Shown: in pieces, positions 26,334-34,160 of the stretch
Layout: every line of letters begins with the position of its first letter
How positions within the stretch are numbered: position 1 is the stretch's first letter
Source: Planctomycetaceae bacterium
Lineage (GTDB): Bacteria; Planctomycetota; Planctomycetia; Pirellulales; Pirellulaceae
DNA length: 34,789 bases
Direction: 5' to 3'
Assembly: GCA_002726245.1 (NCBI GenBank)
Contig: PBSM01000088.1
Span: 1-34,789, forward strand
The notes under the pieces: generated by a model
What the model was told of the DNA's origin: nothing
The model's input: the letters and a program-made list of their open reading frames with translations, nothing else
Databases searched by the model: none
Position numbers and translations under genes: made by a program

Positions 26334-26356
26334 TGCGTTTCCGCTTTTCAGGATTC

Positions 26357-26446
26357 GTGAGCCGTGGGCCGTAAGGCACCGGGCGCCCATTCAACTGCTC
26401 GAGAACAGTCGAACACAGGCCCAGCCGCTTACGCGTCACGGCTCAC
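26357..26446. repeat. REP unit C (left flank of the transposase)
   Basis: The left arm starts GTGAGCCGTGGGCCGTAAGG and the right arm ends CTTACGCGTCACGGCTCAC, with about 35 bases of spacer between imperfect inverted arms. The inner right arm contains the transposase stop codon (TGA at 26438-26436 on the minus strand). Arm sequences are almost identical to those of unit D. Confidence 0.85.
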
Positions 26447-26936
26447 GAGTTTGAATCGCGTTCTTTACTTTACGGTCCTGAGCTTCCACAACATAAACGA
26501 CGCACTGTTCAATATCCGACTCGCTGTCGAGAAACTCGATATCCCCCTTGGCGCTCCACACCGGTCGATCCTTCCAGACGGAGAATGCGCTACGCAGCTC
26601 CTTTGTCGCTTTGGCTTTCAATTGATCTCGCACCAGCTTCGGGGCGTAATCAGGAGCCGTCACGACCACGTGAACGTGATTGCTTCGAACGGTGACCGCC
26701 CAGAGCGACCAGTTCCGCACGCCGCTGATTTCGCGAATCGCATCTTCAGCGACTTTGCGCATCGAATCGTTCAACGTGATCACGTCGTGCTGCAAACGAT
26801 TCTCGTGCCACGTTTGCAGCCGCGGCCGGGCAAGTTGCGGCCCGACATCACGGTGTCTCCATCCGCGAAAATCTCCCGGCAGAAACGTACTGTCCACCGT
26901 CCACGTTATGAATAACCCAAGTGGTGACGTGCTCAT
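26436..26936 (-). CDS. REP-associated tyrosine (Y1, HUH) transposase
   Basis: ATG 26936 gives 166 residues beginning MSTSPLGLFITWTVDSTFLP, the usual opening of REP-associated transposases; the frame itself opens at 27038. SNHVHVVV (85-92) is the HUH metal motif (His87, His89). Tyr148 in VVYVVEAQD is the likely catalytic tyrosine, and the WSAKGDIEFLDSESD stretch before it is typical of the family. RAYT enzymes cleave and join single-stranded DNA at REP hairpins and spread these repeats. The last residues (REP and stop) lie inside unit C, so the gene ends within its own repeat. The transposase is close to full length for the family and appears intact. Confidence 0.9.
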   Translation of the reverse strand: MSTSPLGLFITWTVDSTFLPGDFRGWRHRDVGPQLARPRLQTWHENRLQHDVITLNDSMRKVAEDAIREISGVRNWSLWAVTVRSNHVHVVVTAPDYAPKLVRDQLKAKATKELRSAFSVWKDRPVWSAKGDIEFLDSESDIEQCVVYVVEAQDRKVKNAIQTREP

Positions 26937-26984
26937 ACGGACATGCCTCGACAACTCCGACGAGCCCAAGTCTAACATGACCGT

Positions 26985-27075
26985 GTGAGCCGTGGGCCGT
27001 AAGGCACCGGGCTGAAACGCATCGACACCCAACACCAAGGAACCTCAGCCCGGCCGCTTACGCGTCACGGCTCAC
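26985..27075. repeat. REP unit D (right flank of the transposase)
   Basis: The left arm GTGAGCCGTGGGCCGTAAGG matches unit C exactly over its first 28 bases. The right arm ends CTTACGCGTCACGGCTCAC. The spacer sequence differs from that of unit C. It lies upstream of the transposase start and just past the stop of the LFVD gene at 27101-28801, so it could also act as a transcript end or processing site. Confidence 0.85.
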
Positions 27076-27100
27076 GCACGGCATGAAGCTGAAACGGCCA

Positions 27101-28801
27101 TTATTCCTTTTCGCCTCTTCGGAATCGGAATGCGTAGAGGCTTGTATCGCGCATGACGAACCGAAGCCGGATCGGCTTGCCGGCCAGTGCGCTTACGTCA
27201 CCAGAACCGTTCCACGTCACCGGCCTTCGAACAGAGTTCCCGTTGATCTCGTCAGCGTTGCTGACCGCGAAGCCTTGAATTGGTTTTCCCGCTTCGTCCT
27301 GGATCTCGACAACGACCGTGCCGCCGGCGCTGGTGTCAACGTTTAGTTCCAAGTGGTCGCCAGCGAAAGTCAGCAGCTTGGTGACTAATTCGCCGCCGGT
27401 ATAGGCCGCGTCAGCCGACATGAATCCGTCAAGCCGCAGCACGGCGCGACCACGTGCTCCGCGGCTCTTTTTCTGCGATTGCTCCTTGTGATGAACGTCC
27501 AGGCCCACGAAATAGAACCACAGCTCGTCACCCACGCGGATCGCATTTCCATCAGGCCAGATGGTCTTGCTCCAGAACGTGCCTTCGCGCCCCAGGCGGA
27601 TGAACGGTTTTCGCTTCGGTGTGCGGTGCCAGTGAATGCCGTCGCGGCTGAGCGCTAGTTGCACGTCGATGGTGGACGGTTCCTGAATGTGTTTTCCCGA
27701 CCACCACTTGCGGGTCAAATCGAACTTCCAGTGGTAATAAGCGTTTGGCAATCCAATGTAGACACTTTGTGATTCGCCGTAGCGGCTGATGTTGCCGCCG
27801 TAAAAGTCCATCCGCGTCAGCCCTTCCGGCGAGCCGGCCCGATCGACGCCATCGGGCTGGAGCACGGTTTCTTCACGCGACCAGTCAAGGAAGTTGTCCG
27901 ACGTCGCTCGTCCGACATGCAGAACGACCGCCCGTCCGTTGTAGCCCTGATGAGTGCGTTTGTAGTAAGCGACTTGCTCCGGCGCCAGCTGCCACACGCG
28001 CGAGTACTGTACGTACTTGCCGATTCGCTCATCCCAGAAAACGGAATAGGCAGTGTCGTTTTTGGGGCCGGCGTTGACTTTCTTTGGACTCATCAGCCGC
28101 CAATGAATCCCGTCGGGCGACGCAAAGGCGTACTGAGCTTTGGGAAGCTGCTTCGTGACTCGCACGGGAATCGGTCCGTCGTCGCTTCTTTCCGGCTTGC
28201 CACTCACCGGCGAGACCTTGATGAACATCTTGTACTTCTCGTCGGGCGTCTTGGAATTGGGGTCGATGAACACGCACGGTCCGTCCATTTCGGAGAAGAC
28301 ATACTCGAAGTCATCGTTGGGAAGCAGAATGTTGTTCTCCTGCGAGCCATCCCACTCGCAAAGACCGAGATTGGGCTTGGTCCAGTGAACGCCGTCCTGC
28401 GATTCGGCGTAACAGAGAATGCGGTTGTAAGGACGTCCCCAGAGGTTCTTTCGCGGATCTTTCGGATCGGTCGATACGAAGTGGTGCGGCAGCGCGTTGT
28501 AGTACATCCGAAAAGTGTCGCCGTCTTGGAGGACGAACTGCCGCATGTCCAGAATGCCCGTGCCTTCCCACTGCCGGTCCTGAACGACGAGCCGCTCACC
28601 GGTCACACGGGCCGGATGCATCGTGATCTCGACGTTCTTCATCGACTCGACGAGATGCGTATCGCGACCATGTTCGTCAAACGGACCGATGAAGAGTTGC
28701 TTGTTCGATCCGATTTGCAGCGGTTCACTCGCCGGTGTGACTGTCGGTAGAAGTAGAGTTGCCAGGACGCAAAGCCACTTCGCGCGTCGCGATCTGTTCA
28801 T
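27101..28801 (-). CDS. LFVD-family beta-propeller protein, divergent subtype (copy 5)
   Basis: ATG 28801 (GGGA eight bases upstream) starts a signal peptide (NRSRRAKWLCVLATLLLPTVTPASE); the frame opens at 28852 (566 residues from 28801). The opening motif is altered to IGSNKQLFIGPFDEHGRD with HLVES, but CYAESQDGVHWTKPNLGLCE and the C-terminal module (LELNVDTSAGGTVVVEIQDE, ending TSLYAFRFRR) are clear. It shares DFYGGNISRY, RVGDELWFYFVGLDVHH and VLRLDGFMSADAAYTGG with the propeller half of the fusion gene at 21752-24778. Those two form a subgroup apart from the other five copies. The activity is unknown and a glycan substrate is inferred from context. Confidence 0.83.
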   Translation of the reverse strand: MNRSRRAKWLCVLATLLLPTVTPASEPLQIGSNKQLFIGPFDEHGRDTHLVESMKNVEITMHPARVTGERLVVQDRQWEGTGILDMRQFVLQDGDTFRMYYNALPHHFVSTDPKDPRKNLWGRPYNRILCYAESQDGVHWTKPNLGLCEWDGSQENNILLPNDDFEYVFSEMDGPCVFIDPNSKTPDEKYKMFIKVSPVSGKPERSDDGPIPVRVTKQLPKAQYAFASPDGIHWRLMSPKKVNAGPKNDTAYSVFWDERIGKYVQYSRVWQLAPEQVAYYKRTHQGYNGRAVVLHVGRATSDNFLDWSREETVLQPDGVDRAGSPEGLTRMDFYGGNISRYGESQSVYIGLPNAYYHWKFDLTRKWWSGKHIQEPSTIDVQLALSRDGIHWHRTPKRKPFIRLGREGTFWSKTIWPDGNAIRVGDELWFYFVGLDVHHKEQSQKKSRGARGRAVLRLDGFMSADAAYTGGELVTKLLTFAGDHLELNVDTSAGGTVVVEIQDEAGKPIQGFAVSNADEINGNSVRRPVTWNGSGDVSALAGKPIRLRFVMRDTSLYAFRFRRGEKE

Positions 28802-28840
28802 TGCAACATCCCAGTGAGTCTTGTCGATGGTGTCCTGTTT

Positions 28841-28896
28841 GTTGGAGCTCACGCTTCAGTGTGTCTTGGACAGCAGGCAAAAGCCTGAACTCCAAC
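28841..28896. repeat. Composite inverted repeat between genes
   Basis: Outer arms GTTGGAG (28841-28847) and CTCCAAC (28890-28896) enclose a second hairpin, CAGGC-AAAA-GCCTG (28874-28887). It begins two bases past the stop of the amidohydrolase gene. It may serve as a minus-strand transcript end or be a dispersed repeat; I recall similar sequences as common in Rhodopirellula-type genomes, but did not check this. Confidence 0.5.
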
Positions 28897-28897
28897 G

Positions 28898-29878
28898 TCA
28901 CATCAGAGCTTCAGTTGCGTTGCGCCAAAAGATGTCTTCGATATCGTCTGCGGAAAGCTCAGCGATCTCCGCGGCCTGCTTCATGGAGAGTAATTGCTCG
29001 TAGATGGCCAAGATCGGCCGCCCGTCGCAATGAGGAAACTGAAGGTCGAATCGCGACGTATCCAGCGACTGCCACGCTCGACCCAGAGCAACGTACTGAC
29101 CGTGGAAATAGGTTGAGTCGACGCCGTCTGATCCGAAGAACAATCGCTTGGTGTTCTCCTTGGAAAAGAGTGTGATGAACGGCCTCACGTCGGTCACGGC
29201 CGAAAGGTCGTACCAGATGTTTGGCATGTCGCGCAGGCGGTCAATCGCCTGACGAATGGGCCAATAGGTAAAACTCCGGGCACAGTGAGCCAGGATCCAC
29301 TTGATGTTTGGGTAGCGGCGCGTCGTGAACTCTGCCAAGTCTTCGAGATTGTGCTCATCCGCACAGCCGTGATGCCGGGACAGGTGCATTGTCACCCACA
29401 AGCCCAGTTCGTTAGCGAGTTCCATCTGTTCGTGCGGCAAAAACTCATGGATTCGGCATTGCGCGACGTCGCCGGTGACGGAGAACAATCGATACGGCTT
29501 CAAACCAATGAAGCCGTGGGTTACGGCGTCGTGCCGAATGTCCTCGACGTTGCAACCAGGTGTCACCAGACGATTCATTCGCGATTGCGAATCCTGGCTC
29601 ACCTGCTGGATTGCCCAATCATTGTGAGCCTGGACGTCGATGCCCGGCGCCGGTGATCCTAGTACGAGGAAGTGAGTCTCACGACCTGGATAGAGCCGCT
29701 GTGCCCATGACTGCAGCGTCTCCAAATCAGCATGCGACCATGTGCGTCCCGTTCCCTGGCCCATGTGTTGCGGGTTGAACAGATGAATATGGGCATCGAA
29801 GACGCGAGCCGGGACGAACTCTTCCAGCTCTTCTTCCCAGATCTGGCGATCATGCTCTGTGTATGTGGTGGGTGTCAA
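28898..29878 (-). CDS. Amidohydrolase-2 family metal-dependent hydrolase
   Basis: I choose TTG 29878 (326 residues) because AAGGAG stands seven bases upstream; the frame extends to a TTG at 29896, which overlaps that site. No signal peptide is seen, so this is one of the few cytoplasmic products here. The metal-site motifs of Amidohydrolase_2 (ACMSD/LigY/2-pyrone-4,6-dicarboxylate lactonase group) are present: DAHIH (28-32), TMHLSRHH with His165, LAHCAR with His198, and FGSDG with Asp251. Lys127 in GLKPYR may be a further site residue. The family hydrolyses or decarboxylates small cyclic acids and lactones. In this cluster it could act on a product of sugar-acid breakdown (inference). Confidence 0.85.
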   Translation of the reverse strand: MTPTTYTEHDRQIWEEELEEFVPARVFDAHIHLFNPQHMGQGTGRTWSHADLETLQSWAQRLYPGRETHFLVLGSPAPGIDVQAHNDWAIQQVSQDSQSRMNRLVTPGCNVEDIRHDAVTHGFIGLKPYRLFSVTGDVAQCRIHEFLPHEQMELANELGLWVTMHLSRHHGCADEHNLEDLAEFTTRRYPNIKWILAHCARSFTYWPIRQAIDRLRDMPNIWYDLSAVTDVRPFITLFSKENTKRLFFGSDGVDSTYFHGQYVALGRAWQSLDTSRFDLQFPHCDGRPILAIYEQLLSMKQAAEIAELSADDIEDIFWRNATEALM

Positions 29879-29918
29879 ATGAGGGCTCCTTGGCAACGAT
29901 GCTACAGCTATCTCAGGG

Positions 29919-31364
29919 TTACTCGGCCTTCACAAACTGGAACGAATACAGGTCTGCGTCCCTTAACTCGAAGAGCAGCCGGACCGGCTTGCCGGCGATC
30001 GACGAGAGATCGGCGTCGCTGTTCCACTTCACGCGTCTGGCGATCGAATCGCCGAAGATCTCTGGACAGTCCGCCACAGAGAAACCGTTGACTGGCTTGC
30101 CGTCTCCGTCCTGGATCTCGACGCGCACGCTACCGGCGGCGGACGTGGAGAAGTTGAGTTCCAACTGAGTACCAGCGAAGACAAGTGGCTTGGTCAGAAC
30201 ATGTCCGGCATTCAAACCGGCGGAAGCGGAGACGAAACCGTCCACGCGCATCGTGTGACGGCGGACTCGGCAACTTTCTCCCTGATAGTAACCTTCGATG
30301 ACGTACAGGGAGATTTCGTCAGGCGCGCCGGCCAGATGCGAAGCCGTTCCAACCAGTCCCCACGCGACAAGGTTGTTGCGGCACACCCAGCGATCCGGTT
30401 GCAGACCGGGACGCACGAAGGCTTCCTGCCAGCGGTGAAACGTCTCGCCGTCGCGACTGCTCATCAGTATCGTGTCGGACACTCCCGGCAGCGGGTGGTC
30501 GATCGGTGATTTACGGCTCGGCACGAAGCGTTTTGGGAAGCCGAGATAGATGTGTGGCGCTCGAAAGTACGGCTGAATCTGATTGACGTAGAGGTGTTCG
30601 GCCGGTGCGCCGGGATACTCCAGAAACTGCGGTTTCGTCCAATTGAGGAAGTCGGGCGAAGTACACGTCATGATGTCCCGTTTGCCGGCTCGCCCCTGGC
30701 GGTGGTAATCCACGTACAGCCCGCGGTTTGCATCCCAGAATGCGAGGTTCTGCGAGTCAAACGCACCGTCGGTAATCACCGGCTTATCGCTCATCAGCGA
30801 CCAATGAATCGCGTCCGGCGACTGAAAGACGAACAGTCCGCCTTCGTGCTTGCTGCCGCCGATCGCTTTGTACCTTGCCTCAGGCTTGCAATTGGGATTG
30901 GGATCTTTGAACGTCACGAAGTTATGCCGGCCTACTCCATCCCAGATAATACTGTTCTCTTTCGAGCCGTTGAACTCGACAAGCCCCAGCTTCGGCTTCG
31001 TCCACGTGACGCCGTCTTTGCTCTCGGCGTAGCAAACGGTCTGGTGCGAGGCGCTCTGTCCAGGCACGTGGTGGGAACCACGGTAGTACATGCGGTACAC
31101 TTCCCCGTCGCGGAACACCGTGTGATAAAAGCACGTGTTTCCTTCCCACGGCTGATCATGCACGATCGCCACTTCGCGCGGCTGCGGCCGATGCAACTCG
31201 AGCCGAGCGTCATCCAGCCGCTCGATGAGATGATGATCGACGAACAACTCTCGTCGCGACTCAACGGGGATCGGACCATCGGCTCGCGCCGAGCTTGCCA
31301 ATGCGAAGAGAATCGTCAATATGTTCATACATCGAACGAGAAGCAGCAGTCGCGGGCGTATCAT
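29919..31364 (-). CDS. LFVD-family beta-propeller protein (copy 6)
   Basis: ATG 31364 overlaps the preceding stop as ATGA and gives 481 residues with a short basic N-terminus and hydrophobic core (RPRLLLLVRCMNILTILFA, then SSARA). A shorter start at 31328 is possible. RRELFVDHHLIERLDDA opens the propeller, with MYYRGSHHVPG, CYAESKDGVTWTKPKLGLVE and SPDAIHWSLM in the blades. The C-terminal module contains AGTQLELNFSTSAAGSVRVE and ends DADLYSFQFVKAE. It shares several near-identical DNA stretches with copy 1 (for example 25 identical bases at 30139-30163 and 16531-16555), suggesting recent duplication or gene conversion. Confidence 0.86.
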   Translation of the reverse strand: MIRPRLLLLVRCMNILTILFALASSARADGPIPVESRRELFVDHHLIERLDDARLELHRPQPREVAIVHDQPWEGNTCFYHTVFRDGEVYRMYYRGSHHVPGQSASHQTVCYAESKDGVTWTKPKLGLVEFNGSKENSIIWDGVGRHNFVTFKDPNPNCKPEARYKAIGGSKHEGGLFVFQSPDAIHWSLMSDKPVITDGAFDSQNLAFWDANRGLYVDYHRQGRAGKRDIMTCTSPDFLNWTKPQFLEYPGAPAEHLYVNQIQPYFRAPHIYLGFPKRFVPSRKSPIDHPLPGVSDTILMSSRDGETFHRWQEAFVRPGLQPDRWVCRNNLVAWGLVGTASHLAGAPDEISLYVIEGYYQGESCRVRRHTMRVDGFVSASAGLNAGHVLTKPLVFAGTQLELNFSTSAAGSVRVEIQDGDGKPVNGFSVADCPEIFGDSIARRVKWNSDADLSSIAGKPVRLLFELRDADLYSFQFVKAE

Positions 31365-32875
31365 GGCTTGGCTTTCGAAGTGAACTGAAACGAGTACAGA
31401 TCGGCGTCTTGCAGTACGAACTTGAGCCGCACGACCTTTCCAGCAAGCTGGCTCACATCCTTCCCGGACTTCCACGAGACGACGCGGTCGATCTGGTCGC
31501 CGAATTGCACTTGGCAGTCATCCAGCGTGAAGCCGGGAATGGGTTTGCCGTCGGCGTCCTGACACTCGACCCTTAAGCTGCTGGCGGCGGACGTCGAGAA
31601 ATTGATTTCGAGCTGCGAGCCATCGAACGTCAGCGCCTTCGTGACCAACGCGCCGCCGCTCAGCGGTGCCTGCGCTGAGACAAAGCCGTCGAGGCGGAGC
31701 GTGTAGCGGCGGAAACTCGTGTGAGCGCCTTCCCAATAGCCTTCCATCGCGTAGAACGAGATTTCGTCGGGAGCGCCCTCAAGATGCGACTTCGTTTGCA
31801 CCATGCCCCAAAAGACGAAATTGTCGCCGTAGACCCAAGTGTCTTTGCGAGCCGGTCCCGGCCGAATGAACGCTTCGCCCCAACGATGGAATGTTACGCC
31901 GTCACGGCTTGTCATTAACGCCGCGTCGGTCACCGTGGTCCCGTATCGTGGGTGCTGTTTGGCGCGGAACTGCCGCTCTTGGAGTCCGGGCAGCTCGGTC
32001 ATCGACTGCGACCAGCCCCGGTCGTTGTATCGCATGGGGAAGCCCATGAAGATGTGAGGCGCACGGTAATACGGTTGGACCTGGTTGGTATAAAGAGCCT
32101 GCTCGGCGGCGCCGGGGTATTCGAGCCACTGTGGCTTTGGAAAACTGCTCGCGTCCTTCGACGCCGCGGTCATGATGCCGCGTACACCCTTGTCGAAACT
32201 GCGATGATACTCCCGATACACCGCGCCCACCGAATCCCAGAACATCAGGTTTTGGGAATCGAACGCGCCCGCGGTCGTAAAGGGCTTGTTGCTCTTCAAC
32301 TGAAAATGAATTCCGTCCGCCGACACCATCAAGTACAGACCGCGCGGCTTGCTGCCGACGATCACGATCTTGTAGCGTTCTGAAGCCGGGCAATTGGGGT
32401 TTGTGTCCTTGAACACGGCGGTGTGCGCGGGACTGCCGCCGATCTCCCGCACCATCGCCTCGTCGAGGATCAAATTGTTCTTGGTGGAACCCTGAAACTC
32501 GACGATGCCCAATTCCGAGCGCGTCCAGTGGATGCCATCCGTGCTCTCGGCCAGGCAAAGTGTCTCCCAGGAGTTCTTGTTGGTTTGATAGGCTTTCGAA
32601 TTGGGATGATGGCCGCCCCGGTAGTAGATTCGGAAGCGGTCGCCATCCTGGAACACACTTTGATACGCACTGCCGTTTCCTTCCCAAGGTGCGTCGGTGC
32701 GGAACACAACCTCGCGGCGAACCGGCCGATGCAGCTGGAGCCGCGCTCCGTCAAGCCGTTCAATGAGGTGGTGATCGACAAACAATTCGCGGCGCGATCC
32801 GATGTCGATCGGCTCCGCGGATTGTGCAACGGCTGCGAGGACAAGAAGAATCGTGGAAAGAATCGCGGTTTTCAT
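31361..32875 (-). CDS. LFVD-family beta-propeller protein (copy 7)
   Basis: ATG 32875 starts a compact Sec signal (KTAILSTILLVLAAVAQSAE) with GAGAG five bases upstream (504 residues); the frame opens at 33025, and ATG 32884 is an alternative. IGSRRELFVDHHLIERLDGA opens the propeller, YYRGGHHPNSKAYQ and LAESTDGIHWTRSELGIVEF follow, and the C-terminal module (LTFDGSQLEINFSTSAASSL) ends DADLYSFQFTSKAKP. The opening motif is almost identical to that of copy 6, its overlapping neighbour, suggesting local tandem duplication. It lies 34 bp downstream of the free-standing TIM barrel gene, so barrel and propeller are probably made together. Confidence 0.87.
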   Translation of the reverse strand: MKTAILSTILLVLAAVAQSAEPIDIGSRRELFVDHHLIERLDGARLQLHRPVRREVVFRTDAPWEGNGSAYQSVFQDGDRFRIYYRGGHHPNSKAYQTNKNSWETLCLAESTDGIHWTRSELGIVEFQGSTKNNLILDEAMVREIGGSPAHTAVFKDTNPNCPASERYKIVIVGSKPRGLYLMVSADGIHFQLKSNKPFTTAGAFDSQNLMFWDSVGAVYREYHRSFDKGVRGIMTAASKDASSFPKPQWLEYPGAAEQALYTNQVQPYYRAPHIFMGFPMRYNDRGWSQSMTELPGLQERQFRAKQHPRYGTTVTDAALMTSRDGVTFHRWGEAFIRPGPARKDTWVYGDNFVFWGMVQTKSHLEGAPDEISFYAMEGYWEGAHTSFRRYTLRLDGFVSAQAPLSGGALVTKALTFDGSQLEINFSTSAASSLRVECQDADGKPIPGFTLDDCQVQFGDQIDRVVSWKSGKDVSQLAGKVVRLKFVLQDADLYSFQFTSKAKP

Positions 32876-32909
32876 GTTGTCTCTCATTTGCGGTGTATCT
32901 GCTTGTCCG

Positions 32910-34124
32910 TCATGGCTGCTGGTCTGATTGGTTGATGACTCCCAGTTCGTTGAGGACTTCGAACGACGGCTCGTAGGCCTTCTCGCCGCCTTCGCGCGAC
33001 GTGAAGAAGTTGAACATGTACACACCGTTGGCGTTCTTCCGCATCAGTTCCCGCGCTGCCGCGCGATACTCATCAGCCCTCAGATTCTTCTGGCCTCCGC
33101 CGCGCGTGCATTCGATGCCGCCGTAAACCGGCACGGTGGTGATGGCTCGCTTCCATTGCTCAACCGGCAAGTCGCCGCGTTCAAACAGAAACTCGGACAC
33201 CGCCACGTAATCCAACCAGCCGTGCTTCGCCCAGGCAGGAACGTCGCAGCCGATCTGACGTGCGGTTTCCGGCGTCGGCGGCGTCCGTCCGAAGTTCGAT
33301 GGAACGCGCACGCCGAGAATCAAACGTCGTCCGCGCTGACGGCCCACCTCGTCGAGCATGCTACGAACACGCTCGACAAGCGAGTTCATCTTGGCGACAC
33401 GCTCGTCTGTCTCGCCGTCTTTGAAAAACCTTGGGAAGCGGTTGAAATCGAGTTCGATGCCATCGCAATCGTATCGTCGCACAGCTTCCTCGATGAGTCG
33501 GAACGTATAATCGCGGACCTCCTGGCGGCCAAAGTCCATTGCCCCGCTGCCTTGATACTGTTTGGTGCCCAGCCGCCAATCGGGATGGTCGGCCAGAAAC
33601 TGCGTCCGCAAGAAGTCAACGCCATGGTCGTCGTTCATACGAAACGTCAGCAGAGCTTCGCGGCCGCGCCGCTTTGTTTCGGCCAGCATGATTGCGTACG
33701 GATCGACGCCTCCATCGAAAAACGCTTTCAGATTGGCGAACCGCTGCTTTTCCGATGCGGGCCATTTCGCTCGTTCTTCCGGAGTCGAATGCGTGCCACG
33801 CATCGTGCCGACTTTCGTCGGATAGTACATGACTTGCGCGTTGATGCAGACCAGCACCGTATCGACACGGCTGCCGTCATAAGCGACTTCTTCGATAAGC
33901 CGCTTCACGTCGTCCACGGTGACCGGCACGGGGCCTTTGCTGTTGGCCGTCGTCGAGAGGCACGAATCGCCATCGAAATTGTAGAGCACCCGACGCCGCC
34001 GGAGATTTCTGTCGGCTGGCTCTTGCCCGTAGCTGATGTCGGTCACGCATGGCACCAGGCCCGCCCAGCAAAGCCAGAGGACGAGACAGCGGCGCGGGAG
34101 GGAAACGGGTTGTTTTTCAGTCAC
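32910..34124 (-). CDS. Free-standing family-10-like TIM-barrel hydrolase
   Basis: GTG 34124 is preferred (404 residues) because AGAGG lies about nine bases upstream and the product then begins with a signal peptide (RRCLVLWLCWAGLVPCVTDISYG). An upstream in-frame GTG at 34151 would add nine residues. The barrel shows FRMNDDHG, YDCDGIELDFNRFP (218-231) with Glu224/Asp226 as candidate catalytic acids, and RVPSNFGRTPP. It matches the N-terminal half of the fusion protein at 21752-24778, including the same motif order and the DGxELDF element at the same residue numbers. Families of this type (GHL10/DUF-type barrels) are presumed glycoside hydrolases. It is placed directly before two LFVD propeller genes and after a BNR sialidase-like gene. 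Confidence 0.82.
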   Translation of the reverse strand: MTEKQPVSLPRRCLVLWLCWAGLVPCVTDISYGQEPADRNLRRRRVLYNFDGDSCLSTTANSKGPVPVTVDDVKRLIEEVAYDGSRVDTVLVCINAQVMYYPTKVGTMRGTHSTPEERAKWPASEKQRFANLKAFFDGGVDPYAIMLAETKRRGREALLTFRMNDDHGVDFLRTQFLADHPDWRLGTKQYQGSGAMDFGRQEVRDYTFRLIEEAVRRYDCDGIELDFNRFPRFFKDGETDERVAKMNSLVERVRSMLDEVGRQRGRRLILGVRVPSNFGRTPPTPETARQIGCDVPAWAKHGWLDYVAVSEFLFERGDLPVEQWKRAITTVPVYGGIECTRGGGQKNLRADEYRAAARELMRKNANGVYMFNFFTSREGGEKAYEPSFEVLNELGVINQSDQQP

Positions 34125-34160
34125 TGAGTTCTTCCTCTCTCGCCTATCCACGGGGCGTAA

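Larger units (their letters stand above)
26357..27075. mobile_element. REP-transposase-REP unit
   Basis: Two REP pairs, in the same orientation and about 90 bp each, flank a single Y1/HUH transposase gene. This is the arrangement of a RAYT with the repeats it mobilises. The unit sits between two LFVD propeller genes. No target-site duplication is obvious, as expected for this class. Confidence 0.75.

Noticed and set aside
26357..27075. A CRISPR-like array from the repeated palindromes
   Set aside because: There are only two full copies, separated by a transposase gene, with no regular short spacers; the REP explanation fits better.
32928..34127. A 399-codon plus-strand open frame
   Set aside because: It is antisense to the TIM-barrel gene, which has a signal peptide, conserved motifs and a paralogue in the window.
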